Below are positions 10,890 through 21,274 of a DNA stretch of 64,000 nucleotides, piece by piece. This DNA comes from Cheiracanthium punctorium. Lineage: Eukaryota; Arthropoda; Arachnida; Araneae; Cheiracanthiidae. Within the stretch, counting starts at the first letter, position 1. Every line of letters starts with the position of its first letter. The notes beneath the pieces were generated by a model. It saw nothing but the letters and a program-made list of their open reading frames with translations. It was not told the DNA's origin and searched no databases. Both the position numbers and the translations under genes were made by a program. The DNA is taken from positions 248,001 through 312,000 of the forward strand of contig JAWZYV010002491.1 of NCBI GenBank assembly GCA_038373885.1, written 5' to 3'.

Positions 10890-11330
10890 ATGTTAAGAAA
10901 TTAAATCTTTAAACATCTTCTGGTGCACATGCTGATTTCCCATTTATTTTGTAGGTTTAACATTTTCACGTGTAACTTCAAATTAGCAAAATACCTGTTA
11001 GTTATAATTTAAGGGATCGTATTCTGACACTCCCGCTTGTTGACATATCTCATTAAAGCTAACAACTTTTTTAGGTAAGGGAAATACGAAATCCACAACA
11101 AAAAAGGGATAGTTCTAATTTCGAACAACGGATGGCATTTTCACAGTGGCAGATATCTATGGACCGAAGTCATCCACTTTCTAATAACATCATTTTTTAT
11201 TTTTATTTTTTAAATAGTAACCGTATCACAGGTTTAAGTGGTAAACTTTGCTATATTCCAATATTTGTAGATAGTGCTATATTTTAATATTCAAAGTTCA
11301 TAGTAAATATCATACTGTAAAATAAAAAAT
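10890..11330. repeat. Dispersed repeat R1, copy 3
   Basis: Contains cttctggtgcacatgctgat, cacgtgtaacttcaaattag, ttgacatatctcattaaagc and tctaatttcgaacaacggat in the same order as the other R1 copies. A TA-MITE follows at 11362. Confidence 0.55.
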
Positions 11331-11361
11331 GAGAAAAACACGAAATTTTAAGACATTAGCA

Positions 11362-11544
11362 GAGTTGTCAACTGCTCCGGAATATAATTAACCACTTTTT
11401 TCAAACAGTATTTTTTCCTTCTAAATATATATTTTAGGAAAGTGTAACGGGGTCGTACGTACAACGACGAAGTCAAGCAATATTCAAGCCAAAAATTACT
11501 GTTCAATAAAGCGGTTAGTTATAATCCGGAGCGATTGGCATCTC
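11362..11544. mobile_element. TA-MITE, GAGTTGCCAAC subtype
   Basis: Ends gagttgtcaactgctccgg and ccggagcgattggcatctc. Flanking dinucleotides are CA and TG, so the TA is mutated or the limits are off by a base or two. Confidence 0.75.
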
Positions 11545-11549
11545 TGCAT

Positions 11550-12400
11550 CAGAATGAATCCTGAAAAAAATGTGGAAAAGCAACAAGAAGAGAACTTACA
11601 TTTCGTGGTGGGATTTTTTTAACAGCGTACCCATTCGACTGCTAGAGGTGAATTTCAAAATTTAATCCGATTTCCTGTTGCAGTATGGACGCTTTCTGCT
11701 CCATTAACTTTGATTCATATGCCAAAATCCCTGCTCTCTCTGGTCTCAACCAGGAGAGAAGACTTTCGTGAATAATCCCTGAATTCTGCTTTTCAAGACC
11801 CTTTGAATTGCGTGACCAATAAAGTTGTTATATAAAAGCTTTAAGCATTTTCTGGTACGCATACTGATTTCCAATTTATTTTATAGGTTACGTAAAACCC
11901 CGTCAACTTCGTTCCAGTTTTCTCTGCAATGCACCTATAACTTAAATTATTTATAACACTCGGGCATCATAAAATATACTCTAATATTTAATTAAGTAAT
12001 AGAGGAACTTTTGTCTTAAAAATTACAAATATTCCTATCAAAAGTTTATTTTTTTTATAATTTTAAGGCTATATGAAAATTTTACCGTAGTAACAACTTT
12101 ACATTATTTGCCTGTTTTCAAGGCGCTCAGAGGGTTAAAACTTTCACGTTTAACTTCAAATTACAAAATAGTTGTTAGCAATAATTAAAGGGATCCTATT
12201 CGGCCACACATATATCGTACTTGGTAGGCATATCTCATTAAAGTTTACTTACATAATATAGACGAGAAAAATAAGAAATTTATATCAAAAACTGATAATC
12301 CTAATTCCAAACAATTGATAGCATTTTACAGTAGCCGATACCTATGGCTACTCCAACGTCATCCACGACCAACAGTATTATTTTTAAACATCCGTTCAGT
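11550..12400. repeat. Dispersed repeat R1, copy 4
   Basis: Shares the R1 blocks aagagaacttacatttcgtg, ttctggtacgcatactgatt, ttggtaggcatatctcatta and gatagcattttacagtagcc. An extra AT-rich block sits at about 11890-12110 relative to the other copies. Confidence 0.5.
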
Positions 12401-12895
12401 ACAGCAACCAGATCTGAGCTTTAGGTGAGGAATTTCGCTATATTCTAAAATGAAAATTACTGTTTACAGAAAATGGCTGGTTACATTCGTAGATGTGTTC
12501 ACTGTAGAATAAAATCGAAGAACGCATAATGGGAGAAGAAGTGAAGCGTCTGCTTACTCAATGTAAAACACCGTAACCAATGCGAGGGTACTGCTGGAAA
12601 GTTGCTTTATAGGGTGACGTTTTGGCGCGGCATAACGGAAGCACTTGGTATGAATATTTTAGCGCTTACAAGCCAAACATCGTTTGTCTTTCAGTTTAGG
12701 AATAAACTTGTATGATTAAAGTCTAATTTTCACCAGAAAATGAAACAAATAAAACTCGTGCGTGATATGAAGACAAAACGAACGAAAAGTTTCAGCAGTG
12801 CCATCGTCTGAAAAGCAGTTCCTGTACTGCGGGACAGGGTTGATGATTGTTTGAAGTAAAAATGCACTGGCCTTGTTTGGCGTGATTCATCCTAT

Positions 12896-12996
12896 CCCAG
12901 CAAACACACACAGGCTCCCTGAACGTCTATTAACGTTTAGAAGACGTTTTCTGAACGTTAATAGACGTTCAGAGAACCCGTGTGTGTTTGCTGGGA
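12896..12996. repeat. About 100-bp near-perfect palindrome, copy 1
   Basis: Starts tcccagcaaacacacacagg and ends with its inverse, between TA dinucleotides at 12894 and 12997. Each arm contains a smaller palindrome, ctgaacg...cgttcag, around ctattaa, so the unit is palindromic at two scales. A second copy is at 56267-56366. It probably moves as a very short TA-targeting MITE, or persists as a hairpin-forming repeat. Confidence 0.88.
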
Positions 12997-13080
12997 TACT
13001 TTGTTTTTTCTGCATTACACATTAATTGACAACGTACGTGATTTCTTTCATTGCCTTAAGATGGCGACCGTTACGATTTT

Positions 13081-13341
13081 TCAAAGCTTCATTTCTTCTC
13101 CCCTTATAAGTTCTTTGATAAAGTTAAAGCGTGGGAGTTTTGAAGATATTTTAGCAATGCCCAGCAGTCCAAGCAGGTAAACTGCCATTTGTTCCAATTT
13201 CGTCCTCTGACTGGACATGACTGTCTGGCAGGACATCTCCACCACATTGGAGTATTTCGACTCATATCTGCCCTCACTGTAATACGGTAGATTCAATGAA
13301 TAGACACCATCTTTGTACGGCAACGCTGAGACAGCTCTTTC
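13081..13341 (-). other. Candidate coding exon, unidentified
   Basis: An open frame on the minus strand reads, in part, YKDGVYSLNLPYYSEGRYES, MSCQTVMSSQRTKLEQM and AVYLLGLLGIAKIS, ending at a stop at 13081. Codon third positions are richer in G/C than the surroundings. A possible splice acceptor (tctctcgcacgccag) ends at about 13342. There is no ATG at the 5' side, which fits an internal or terminal exon. I recognise no domain, and no partner exon was found. A chance ORF is the main alternative. Confidence 0.2.
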
Positions 13342-14085
13342 CTGGCGTGCGAGAGAATTTTAAGGCAATGACTTTCATCACTTCTATTGATGTATTTTAT
13401 GTCTATATTTATTGCTGTTCTTATAGGATCCCTTTAAAAAAATTACACAGATGTTGGCAGATATACAATTTTAATTCTTTGTAGAAAAGTACTATGCAAA
13501 TTTGGAACAATTATAAACACTTTTCAATGCCGCAAAATTATTCTTCGCCATACCTTGCTGGTCAAGTTTTTTTTATCAAAATTAGAGCGATTTTTCAAGT
13601 GCTCTGTGAATATCGACACCTGTTAAGCTTACTAAAAGTTAGTCTCCAAGCGTTTGAAAAGATTACTAAAGTTAAAAAGTTTCGGACATCGCGGGTCTTG
13701 CGAGGAATAAGAAATAACCCAATTAGTCACAACAGCGGTCTACAAGCACGCTGGCTGGCTTATAGAATGAATCCTGCTGTGAATCTCAGTCTCAGGCGCA
13801 AAATGAAAATTTGCATAGAAAAATTACGATTGTGGTTGCTAAACCTCATTTTATTATTACTACAGTTTGGAACGTAAGTTAACATTATATTTAAAATCTG
13901 AAGCTACAATCATAATTTCCAGACACATTTTTGGCATAAAATTTAATGAATAATTAATAATAAATGAAGATAAAATAAAACAATAATAAATTGGATAAAT
14001 TTGTGATGAGAAACCAGAATCTTATTTTCTCAATACAAATTTTCATTTTCGCCTAAACCAGCCTACAAAGGATGATTCATTCATT
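13342..14085. other. No supported feature
   Basis: A 127-codon open frame at 13494-13877 (plus) has no motif, signal peptide or clear splice context. I treat it as chance. Confidence 0.5.
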
Positions 14086-14097
14086 AAGTAAGGAGTC

Positions 14098-14364
14098 GCC
14101 TCACGATGGCACAGTGGTTATGGCACTGGATAAGGTTGACGGGAGAAGTGTGAAGGTCCCGGGTTGGGTCCCATCGCGCGTCCGTCGACATAACCGTTCG
14201 GAGTTTTCCGTGGTTTTCTCCGAAACTTAGCGTAAATGCGGGTTAGGGCCCTTAGAAAGACCCCCCCTAAGGGCATCCCCCCTTATGTTGTCCTACTGAC
14301 GAGGATTTATAAGCGGGTTTCTAGCCAAGCACACAAATCCGATATACGTGTTCATAATTCCAAC
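14098..14364 (+). mobile_element. tRNA-derived SINE, family S1
   Basis: Perfect 12-bp TSD AAGTAAGGAGTC at 14086-14097 and 14365-14376. The head has an A-box-like gatggcacagtggttatgg and a B-box-like gggttgggtccc in tRNA spacing. The body has cgtggttttctccgaaac, a block shared with the copies at 14788-15040 and 30303-30513. Such elements are transcribed by Pol III and moved by a partner LINE. Confidence 0.88.
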
Positions 14365-14787
14365 AAGTAAGGAGTCCTTCTTCTCGAACGTCACGTCACA
14401 ACCATTGAGATGACAAAAGTCTTGCAGTTGCTTTCAGCTGGAAACGGGATATTTTTAAGGTGTGGAGCCTATGTGTGTTAAGTGAGCTGGATGTTTTTAA
14501 AAAAATACACTACGTTTGGTGACAAGAGTCATGTTCCCAGAAAGTACAGAGATGGGATCAAAACCTAAACGCATAATAGCCGAGAAACGGCCAAAAAAAA
14601 AAAAAAAGAGCTATTGCAATCTTCATGGACGTGGGAAATCTTCGTTAAAAGCAGATTAAACGATTCGACTAGCTTCACCTCATGGATAAAAATAAAACTG
14701 AGACAGCAGTAGTTTCATGTTTAATTGAGAAAGAAACCGATCGGATGTTTCAATTTGAGTAGTCTTTATTTGCTTGTTTGTTTGTGT

Positions 14788-15040
14788 AACAAGAATTTCG
14801 GATTTTTGTGCTTGGCCCGAAGCCAGCTTACAAATCCACGGCAGAAGGACAACACAAGGGAATTACCCGCCGTCGGGGACATTCTAAATATTTACGGTAA
14901 TTTCGGATAAAAACCACGGAAAACTCCGAACCTTAGTTCCGGTTAGGTCTACAGCCGCTCGATGGGATCTGAAACCAGGACCTTCACACTTCGGCCGTAT
15001 ACCATTTTCAATGAAATAGCCACTGTGCCATGGTGAGGTT
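14788..15040 (-). mobile_element. tRNA-derived SINE, family S1, minus strand
   Basis: Reads as the reverse complement of the 14098 copy: aaccacggaaaactccgaac, then gatgggatctgaaaccagga (B-box region), then gccactgtgccatggtgagg (A-box region). TSD not resolved. The proximity to the plus copy makes an inverted pair about 420 bp apart. Confidence 0.8.
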
Positions 15041-17277
15041 GAGTTTGCTTTAAACATAACAGTGACAACGCGCGTTGACATAGATCGATCGGGGCCTGCG
15101 CGTGTATTTCGATGAGTCATCCAAAGAGGCCTACGGATCCTCACGTCTTCACGTATACATCAAGCAATTTTTAAGCCTTCCGATGCTTTGAAACGTTATT
15201 TAATGTAGTTTTAAGTCATGACTGTGTGTTACTAATTCAAGTACGAACTCATTGATAGTTTCTTTACTATGATACATACACGTGGACATTAAAGTAAATA
15301 GATACATGTAATTTGAAGGAAAAACAAAGTAGTGCTAACTCTCATGATTCATTATTTTAGCTTGATTTTTAATATACATGAACAAATTAAGCTGACTTTT
15401 AGTATACATTAAAGTAAACGAATACACAAATGATACAGGCATTTTTATGCATATCTTTATACTGAATGTTTAAGTTTCACATTTTCAAAGCAGTTACAAC
15501 CATTATTACTTTTAAAATAAATTTAACTAATAGTTATTAAATTTTCATTTATTAAATATTGTTCAATTAATATATTAACAGAATATATGACGAGGAGATG
15601 AAATAGAATTTAAAATATTTGATATTTACAATTCACGTATAAAAAATTTAAGTATTGCTATACTATTTAATTTTTAATCTTTTGTAAGGCGTAGGTATCA
15701 GAAGAATGTTTGCTATAATTATAAGTACAACCCGTGCACTGCTTGTCCTTGGTATTTAAATGAAAAATAATGTAAATTAATTTAACGAGAAACATTTAGA
15801 ATAAATTACACAATAAAGGGTGTCCCATAAATAGTAGTACGAACTTAAAGGGAGATAAAATATATCAAAAGGATTAAGAATCATGTAACAGTGTATGATC
15901 GAACACGTTTATTAACTGTTTTTATTTTGGTTAGTTCAAATGAGTTTATTTATCGAAAAGTTTACCATTCGAAATGAAAATGATTTATAATTTTCAGATT
16001 TAGTTCCATATATTTTTTTTTCTCCAAAGAAAAATAATAAATTTTAGAAAACCATACTAGGAAATACCACTAATATTCCACCTCTTTTTTTTAAAGTGAT
16101 TATTAACTGGTGATTGAAAAGAAATGTTTTCGTCCATGCATTGCTCTATATTAGGGTTGTGGCCAAAAAAAAACCCCTTCTGCATGGCCTTTGAATACAA
16201 ATTAAGATATAGTAACAGCTCTAGGACTCGAAAAATTTCAGGATTCCTTTTCACAAGTTGCTCTAATCACTGTAGTAAACTAAAAATAAACGATCCCTGA
16301 ATTAATTATTTTTTATTATAGCCATTACCTAATGTACCTTATTATAGCCATTACCTCTAACATTAAATGGAACTTTGAAATTGAGCATAATGAACGCTTA
16401 TACAAAATATTAACTTCAATTAAAGTTTCTACATAAACATGTGCATAAATTAATAGTATATTTTACAGTACTTCTGCACTGAAACCAATATCACACATTT
16501 AGTGCATTTATAATAAATGATAAATGACATTTTCAACTGAAAGAATTAAACAGATAAGAATGTCTAACTAGTATTACAACGAACGCTTATTTACTAGAAT
16601 AATAAACTACCGAAGTTAAACGATTTCAGATTAAAATAATTTATAAATAACACATGAATATTAATTCATAAAACATGGTTTATATCCTATAAATTTGTAG
16701 AACTTCTAAATAAGTTATACAGGTGTACACTTACCGTTACATTCAGAACTGCAAGTTCGAATTCTTTGTTGATTTATTTCCATAAATAAAGGCGCAATCT
16801 TCAAAAAATCATTACCTACATCTAAATCACCTTGTTATCAAATCACTATGACAAAACTATAACAAAATTGTTTTTTAATTATAAAATAAAACAACGTTTA
16901 TAATACCAAATCGCATACAATCGAACAGCGCAAATGCAAACATTAGGCCTCAATGATTCACCCATTTTTTCCGGTGGCAACGAATAAGCAGGCCCGGTTG
17001 CTAATAATGACGGCCCCGGATCGATCCGATTGCATCACTGTTACCTCGTATAGTTTCATGGATGGTGGAAGTTTTCCCGGTTATCCCAGTTTGCAAACGG
17101 CTGTTCAGTGTGTTTCCGTATGAACCCGAACGAAAGATAGATGTTCACAAAGGCGAAAAATATTTTGCAAACTTTTAAATGCACTTCTTTCGGTATCTAC
17201 GAAGTGTTCCGAAATAATTTCGACAAAATTTCCAGTTAGGGCAAGCATATAATAAGTATTCAGAATCATATAGTACA
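15041..17277. other. AT-rich DNA without a gene
   Basis: No ORF with a motif. A block at about 16065-16140 (attattaactggtgattgaa) recurs at about 30625-30690 as attattgactggtgaatgaa, a short dispersed repeat. An agggtgtcccataaatagt sequence at 15819 resembles a transposon end, but no inverted partner was found. Confidence 0.5.
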
Positions 17278-17431
17278 GCTGCCAACTCTCCCAATTCATT
17301 CGGGAGATTTCCCAACACTGATGTTTACTTAGCAATTTCTGCTTAACATAAGTCCATGTACTTAATGCAAAATCAAACTGTTCAAAAATTATGGTCGGAA
17401 ATCGGCCTAAAATGTAGGGAGTGTTGGCAGC
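17278..17431. mobile_element. TA-MITE-like element with gctgccaact ends
   Basis: Left gctgccaactctccc and right gagtgttggcagc|TA are inverted. The interior lacks the usual ataattaaccac core, so this is a divergent relative sharing only the outer end. Confidence 0.6.
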
Positions 17432-17650
17432 TATCACATAGCAATGTGGGGGTCGGAAACGTCGTCTTTATGAAATTATTAATAATCATGTGGAAAAAGT
17501 TCAGAAATAACAGAGAACTTTCCGACGGCTGTTTGTCAAAAACTACTGTGTTTTTCATAGAAATTGCTTTATAGAAACTGCTTTATTAAAATTGATACTT
17601 TAAAAATACTATTTCATTTTATAGATAAAAGTTTTGGAGACAGGCCCATA

Positions 17651-17835
17651 CCCTCCAACAACTATATAATTAACCACTTTCTTAAAACAAGAATCGTCGA
17701 CATAGTGTATAACAAAATTTTCGCGCTGAGCGTGTGGGATGGCTGCTATCTTTTTTTAAAAAAAAAAAAAAAAAAAACTTGAAGAAAATATAGTATTTAA
17801 AAAAATGGTTAATTATATCCGTTATAGTTGGAGGG
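17651..17835. mobile_element. TA-MITE, CCCTCCAAC subtype
   Basis: TA|ccctccaac at the left and gttggaggg|TA at the right, with inner arms taattaaccac / ggttaattata. It contains a 27-base A run near 17757-17777. Confidence 0.8.
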
Positions 17836-17914
17836 TAAGCAAGCCCATTGTTTTCAAAAACCGGGTAAAAAAATTAGATGAATACTTCAATATCTTCCAC
17901 AGAGTGATTATTAA

Positions 17915-18343
17915 CAACACCTCCTAGATATACGATGCCTGAGAACAGAAAATTTCACGTCATCACTAGATCCACTAAAGTGACGTCATCACACATTTTT
18001 TTTCAGAAAGTAAAATTATTCAAAGTTTGTGGTGACTTTACTCTCGCATAAAAAATTTTAATGATTTAAGATAGAAAATTTGATTTTACGACATATAGGA
18101 AATTTTAACTATCATTAAATATATAATATGATATAGAAATAGATCATCATAAATTATTTTTTATCAGAAATGTATTTCAATTTTTATCATCAACTTAAGA
18201 TATCTTCTAAAATTAGTATCATTCACCAGAAATATTAAATAGTTTTACTTTGTGAAAGTAAAGCGGTGATATCGTCGTCTTAGAAGACCTAGCAATAACA
18301 GAACAGCTTCTGTTCTCAGGCCTTCTGTATCTAGATGGTGTTG
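17915..18343. mobile_element. MITE with 7-bp TSD, copy 3
   Basis: Perfect TSD TTATTAA at 17908-17914 and 18344-18350. Ends caacacctcctagata and ctagatggtgttg. Confidence 0.9.
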
Positions 18344-18350
18344 TTATTAA

Positions 18351-18957
18351 CCATTTATAAGTCTGTGGTAAGAATACTTACCACCTACGATCTATTAAAT
18401 ACAGAAATCAATTATTATTAGTCAACTTTCTGATTTTTGTTCAGTTATAGTGAATGCATATATTTTCCATACATCTAGATTCTAAATTATATTTCGATTA
18501 TGAACATTTCTTTCATTCGTAATTTTAAAGAAAGCTCGAATAGTTATTCAAAAATTGAGCATAAGAATCATCGCTTTAAGTTATATATTTTTGCGTTTAT
18601 TTCCGTGCGCAAGCAGTAGGTAATTTCCCGACTTTAATTTTGTGAATAATTAATGTATTCTTCTGCAAAATTTCTATGTTTGTTTCATACTTTTTCTCAA
18701 TTTTCACGTAGAATATTACAGTAGAGGGAATATATATGAATTAATCCTTTAAAATGGGCCAGAAACATCCCAAGTACTTTCTACTCTCTGCACATAAACT
18801 CGCCTTATAAAGGGTGAAAAGATATGTAAAACGACTTTTTTGACCCTGCATTGCTACGTGATTCTTATTCCTTATTATGCGCCCTAACTCTGCTAAAAGT
18901 TTGTCAGAACTCCTTCGAAACATCCTCTATATACATAACATTACCATGAATCAAATA
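18351..18957. other. No supported feature
   Basis: AT-rich. The 60-codon minus ORF at 18741-18923 has no motif. Confidence 0.5.
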
Positions 18958-19873
18958 CACTGGTGTCCAAAAGGTAAGAAACAACTTTTTTGAAGCTCAT
19001 CATAAAAAAAATGACACTAACAATGAAACTTATAGTTTATATACATAAATGATAAGAATGAACTTTATGTAAATTTATGCAAAAACGATAGCTACCACTT
19101 TTTTACAGAAAAGAACAGGCATATATGTGTGAGAATATGATCCAAATATTAGGCTCCGTAATTATGAGTGTAACTTTATTGATTTGCAACTTTTGTGAGC
19201 AGATTCGTTGACAATAGGCAGTAGGGGACCGCAGTGTCTGAGAGAAGCCGTTTGCCCGATTTGTTAAGGTGGCGGTCGGTCAGATGGATAGAAATGGGGT
19301 TGTCACAGGCTGATGCTGCTACGCGCCTTAATATGTCTCTCACTGTGGTCCACTCTCTCTACAATCAATATCGAAGCTTCTGTGTCCAGAAGACATGTTC
19401 CAGGCCAACCACGAGCTACAGCACCTGCAGAAAACCGTTTTGTAGCTCTTTCGGCCCGAAGAAGAAAAAGCATTTCTGTGCTGCAGCTCGTTGTAGACTA
19501 TTCTGTAGCATCAGGGAGAAGGATATCCGTTAGTACGGTAGTACGGTGCGAAGGCATCTTCACAATACAGGCCTCTATCGACGGTGGCCAGTTGTGCGTG
19601 TCCTCCTCAACGGACAACACATAAGGGTCCACTTGAGAACACGTTTCCTGGATTAGACAGTGATAAGCTTCTGTGCTATTTACAGACGAGTCAAAGATTC
19701 ACACTGGAGAGCGATTTAGGACGTCTGATGATCTGGAGAGAACAAAGCACCAGATACCATCGATCCAACACTGTTGAAAGTTAGTTTCCGACGTGGTGGA
19801 ATAAGGGTTTGGGCAGGGTTTTCCTCGGTGGTCACACTGACCTGCATGTGTTCTAGGGAGGAACTGACTAGTG

Positions 19874-20616
19874 CAGTGGTTCTCAAACTTTTAACGTCAC
19901 GCCCCCCCCAAAAAAAATGCTCTCTTACGGTGGCGCGACCCACCACCTCCTAGATATAGAAGGCCTGTGAAAAGAAACTTTTACGTCAACGCTAAGTCCA
20001 CTAAACTGATGTCATCACACATTTATTTTAACAAAGTTAAACTATTCAAATTTTGTGGTGAATTTACTCCCGCATAAAATATTTTAATAATTTAAGATAG
20101 AAAATTTAATTTTACGACAAATAGGAAATTATAATTATTTCTAATTATATAATATGATATAGAAATATATCATAATAAATGATTTTTTATCAGAAAGGTT
20201 TTTAATTTTTATCTTTAACTTAAGATATTTCCTAAAATTTTAATCATTCACCAGAAATTTTAAATAGTTTTACTTTGTGAAATGAAAACTGTGATGACCT
20301 TAGCTTTGAAGACCTACTGATGACGTAAAAGCTTCTGTTCTCAGGCCTTCTGTATCTAGAAGGTGGTGCGCGCCCCCCCCCCTCCGATTTTTTAGCATAC
20401 ATTCAGTTTTTTTAATCTTTAACAATGAACGTTTAGTCGAATTTTAAATAATGTTATCAGTAAAGTTTGAATGAACATTTTAAGTGAAAATGGATATATT
20501 TTTGCGTAAAATGTAGAATAAGATGATTTTTTTAAAAACATTTATCACTACTTGCTCTTTCGTTTTTCTCGCGACCCCCCTGCAAATGCTCTGCGCCCCC
20601 AGGTTGAGAAACGCTG
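19874..20616. mobile_element. hAT MITE, SPIN-like, nested in Tc1
   Basis: Ends cagtggttctcaaactttt and ggttgagaaacgctg are inverted, with subterminal gcgcgaccc / cgcgacccccc. TSD GACTAGTG at 19866-19873 versus GACTAGAG at 20617-20624 (one mismatch, 8 bp as for hAT). The end sequence is the CAGYGGTTCTCAACC type known from SPIN-related hAT elements. Without the inner MITE it is about 308 bp and has no gene. Confidence 0.9.
19941..20368. mobile_element. MITE with 7-bp TSD, copy 4, third nesting level
   Basis: Ends caccacctcctagata and tatctagaaggtggtg. TSD CGCGACC at 19934-19940 and CGCGCCC at 20369-20375 (one mismatch). It lies inside the GC-rich subterminal region of the hAT MITE. Confidence 0.88.
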
Positions 20617-21274
20617 GACTAGAGTAAGATATCGGGATGAGATCCTTGATCCAAATGTTTGTGCATATGCCGATGCCGGTGCAATCGGAGATGATTTCAT
20701 TCTGATGGATGAAAATGCACGACCTCACCGAGCTGTAGTAGTTGAGGAATATCTTCAGGGTCTTGGTTTAGAGCAAATGGAATGGCCAGCTGAATCTCCA
20801 GACCTGAATGCGATAGAGCATCTTTGCGACTTTCTTGGTAGACAGGTTGTTGCTTGAAGTCCAACTCCAAGGTCATTAAGAGAGCTGGAGCAAAGTTTAC
20901 TCAGTGTCTGCTCTTTACTTCCCATTTCGGTAACCGACAACTTAATTGACAGCATGGAAAGTCGATGCTGCCAATGCATTCAAGCTAGAGTGGGCATATC
21001 CCTTATAAAAACTCATTTTTCTTATGTTCCTATGACATTTTACCACATAAAACTGTGATATATTATTTTTTCCAAGAATGGAATTTTCCAGCGAGATTGT
21101 TTTTTTTTTTTTGTAAATCGTTTTTGCGATTTTCTTATGTAAACGTCTATGCTGCAGTCAATACATAACTATTTTGTGACCATGTCATAGAAGTTTGGTG
21201 TTTCTGCATTCATTCATTTGCAAATTAGGCACAAAAAAAAACCGTTTGTTCCTTAACTTTTGGAGGCCAGTGTA

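Larger units (their letters stand above)
19234..20980 (+). pseudogene. Tc1-type transposase, broken and split
   Basis: The N-terminal part from 19234 (MSERSRLPDLLRWRSVRWIE, then LSQADAATRLNMS) is a helix-turn-helix DNA-binding region. A frameshifted continuation at 19370-19620 has RATAPAENRFVALSARRRKS. The catalytic region follows with a frameshift near 19690 (cagacgagtcaaagattc, the TDES motif). After the hAT insert, 20625-20856 gives RYRDEILDPNV, ILMDENARPHRA and SPDLNAIEHLCD. The Asp of the MDENARPH motif and the Glu of the PDLNAIEH motif are kept. Family members are about 340 residues with a DDE catalytic triad that cuts and joins transposon ends. Frameshifts and the insertion make this copy dead. 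Confidence 0.85.
18958..21272 (+). mobile_element. Tc1-like transposon, copy 1, with nested insertions
   Basis: TIR cactggtgtccaaaaggtaa at the left; inverse ttaacttttggaggccagtg at the right. TA flanks at 18956-18957 and 21273-21274. Without the 743-bp hAT insert and its TSD the element would be about 1.56 kb, normal for Tc1. The one gene is broken. The element was present before the hAT MITE entered it. Confidence 0.92.

Noticed and set aside
13494..13877. 127-codon ORF as a gene
   Set aside because: No motif, no repeat partner, no splice context; composition is like the surrounding AT-rich DNA.
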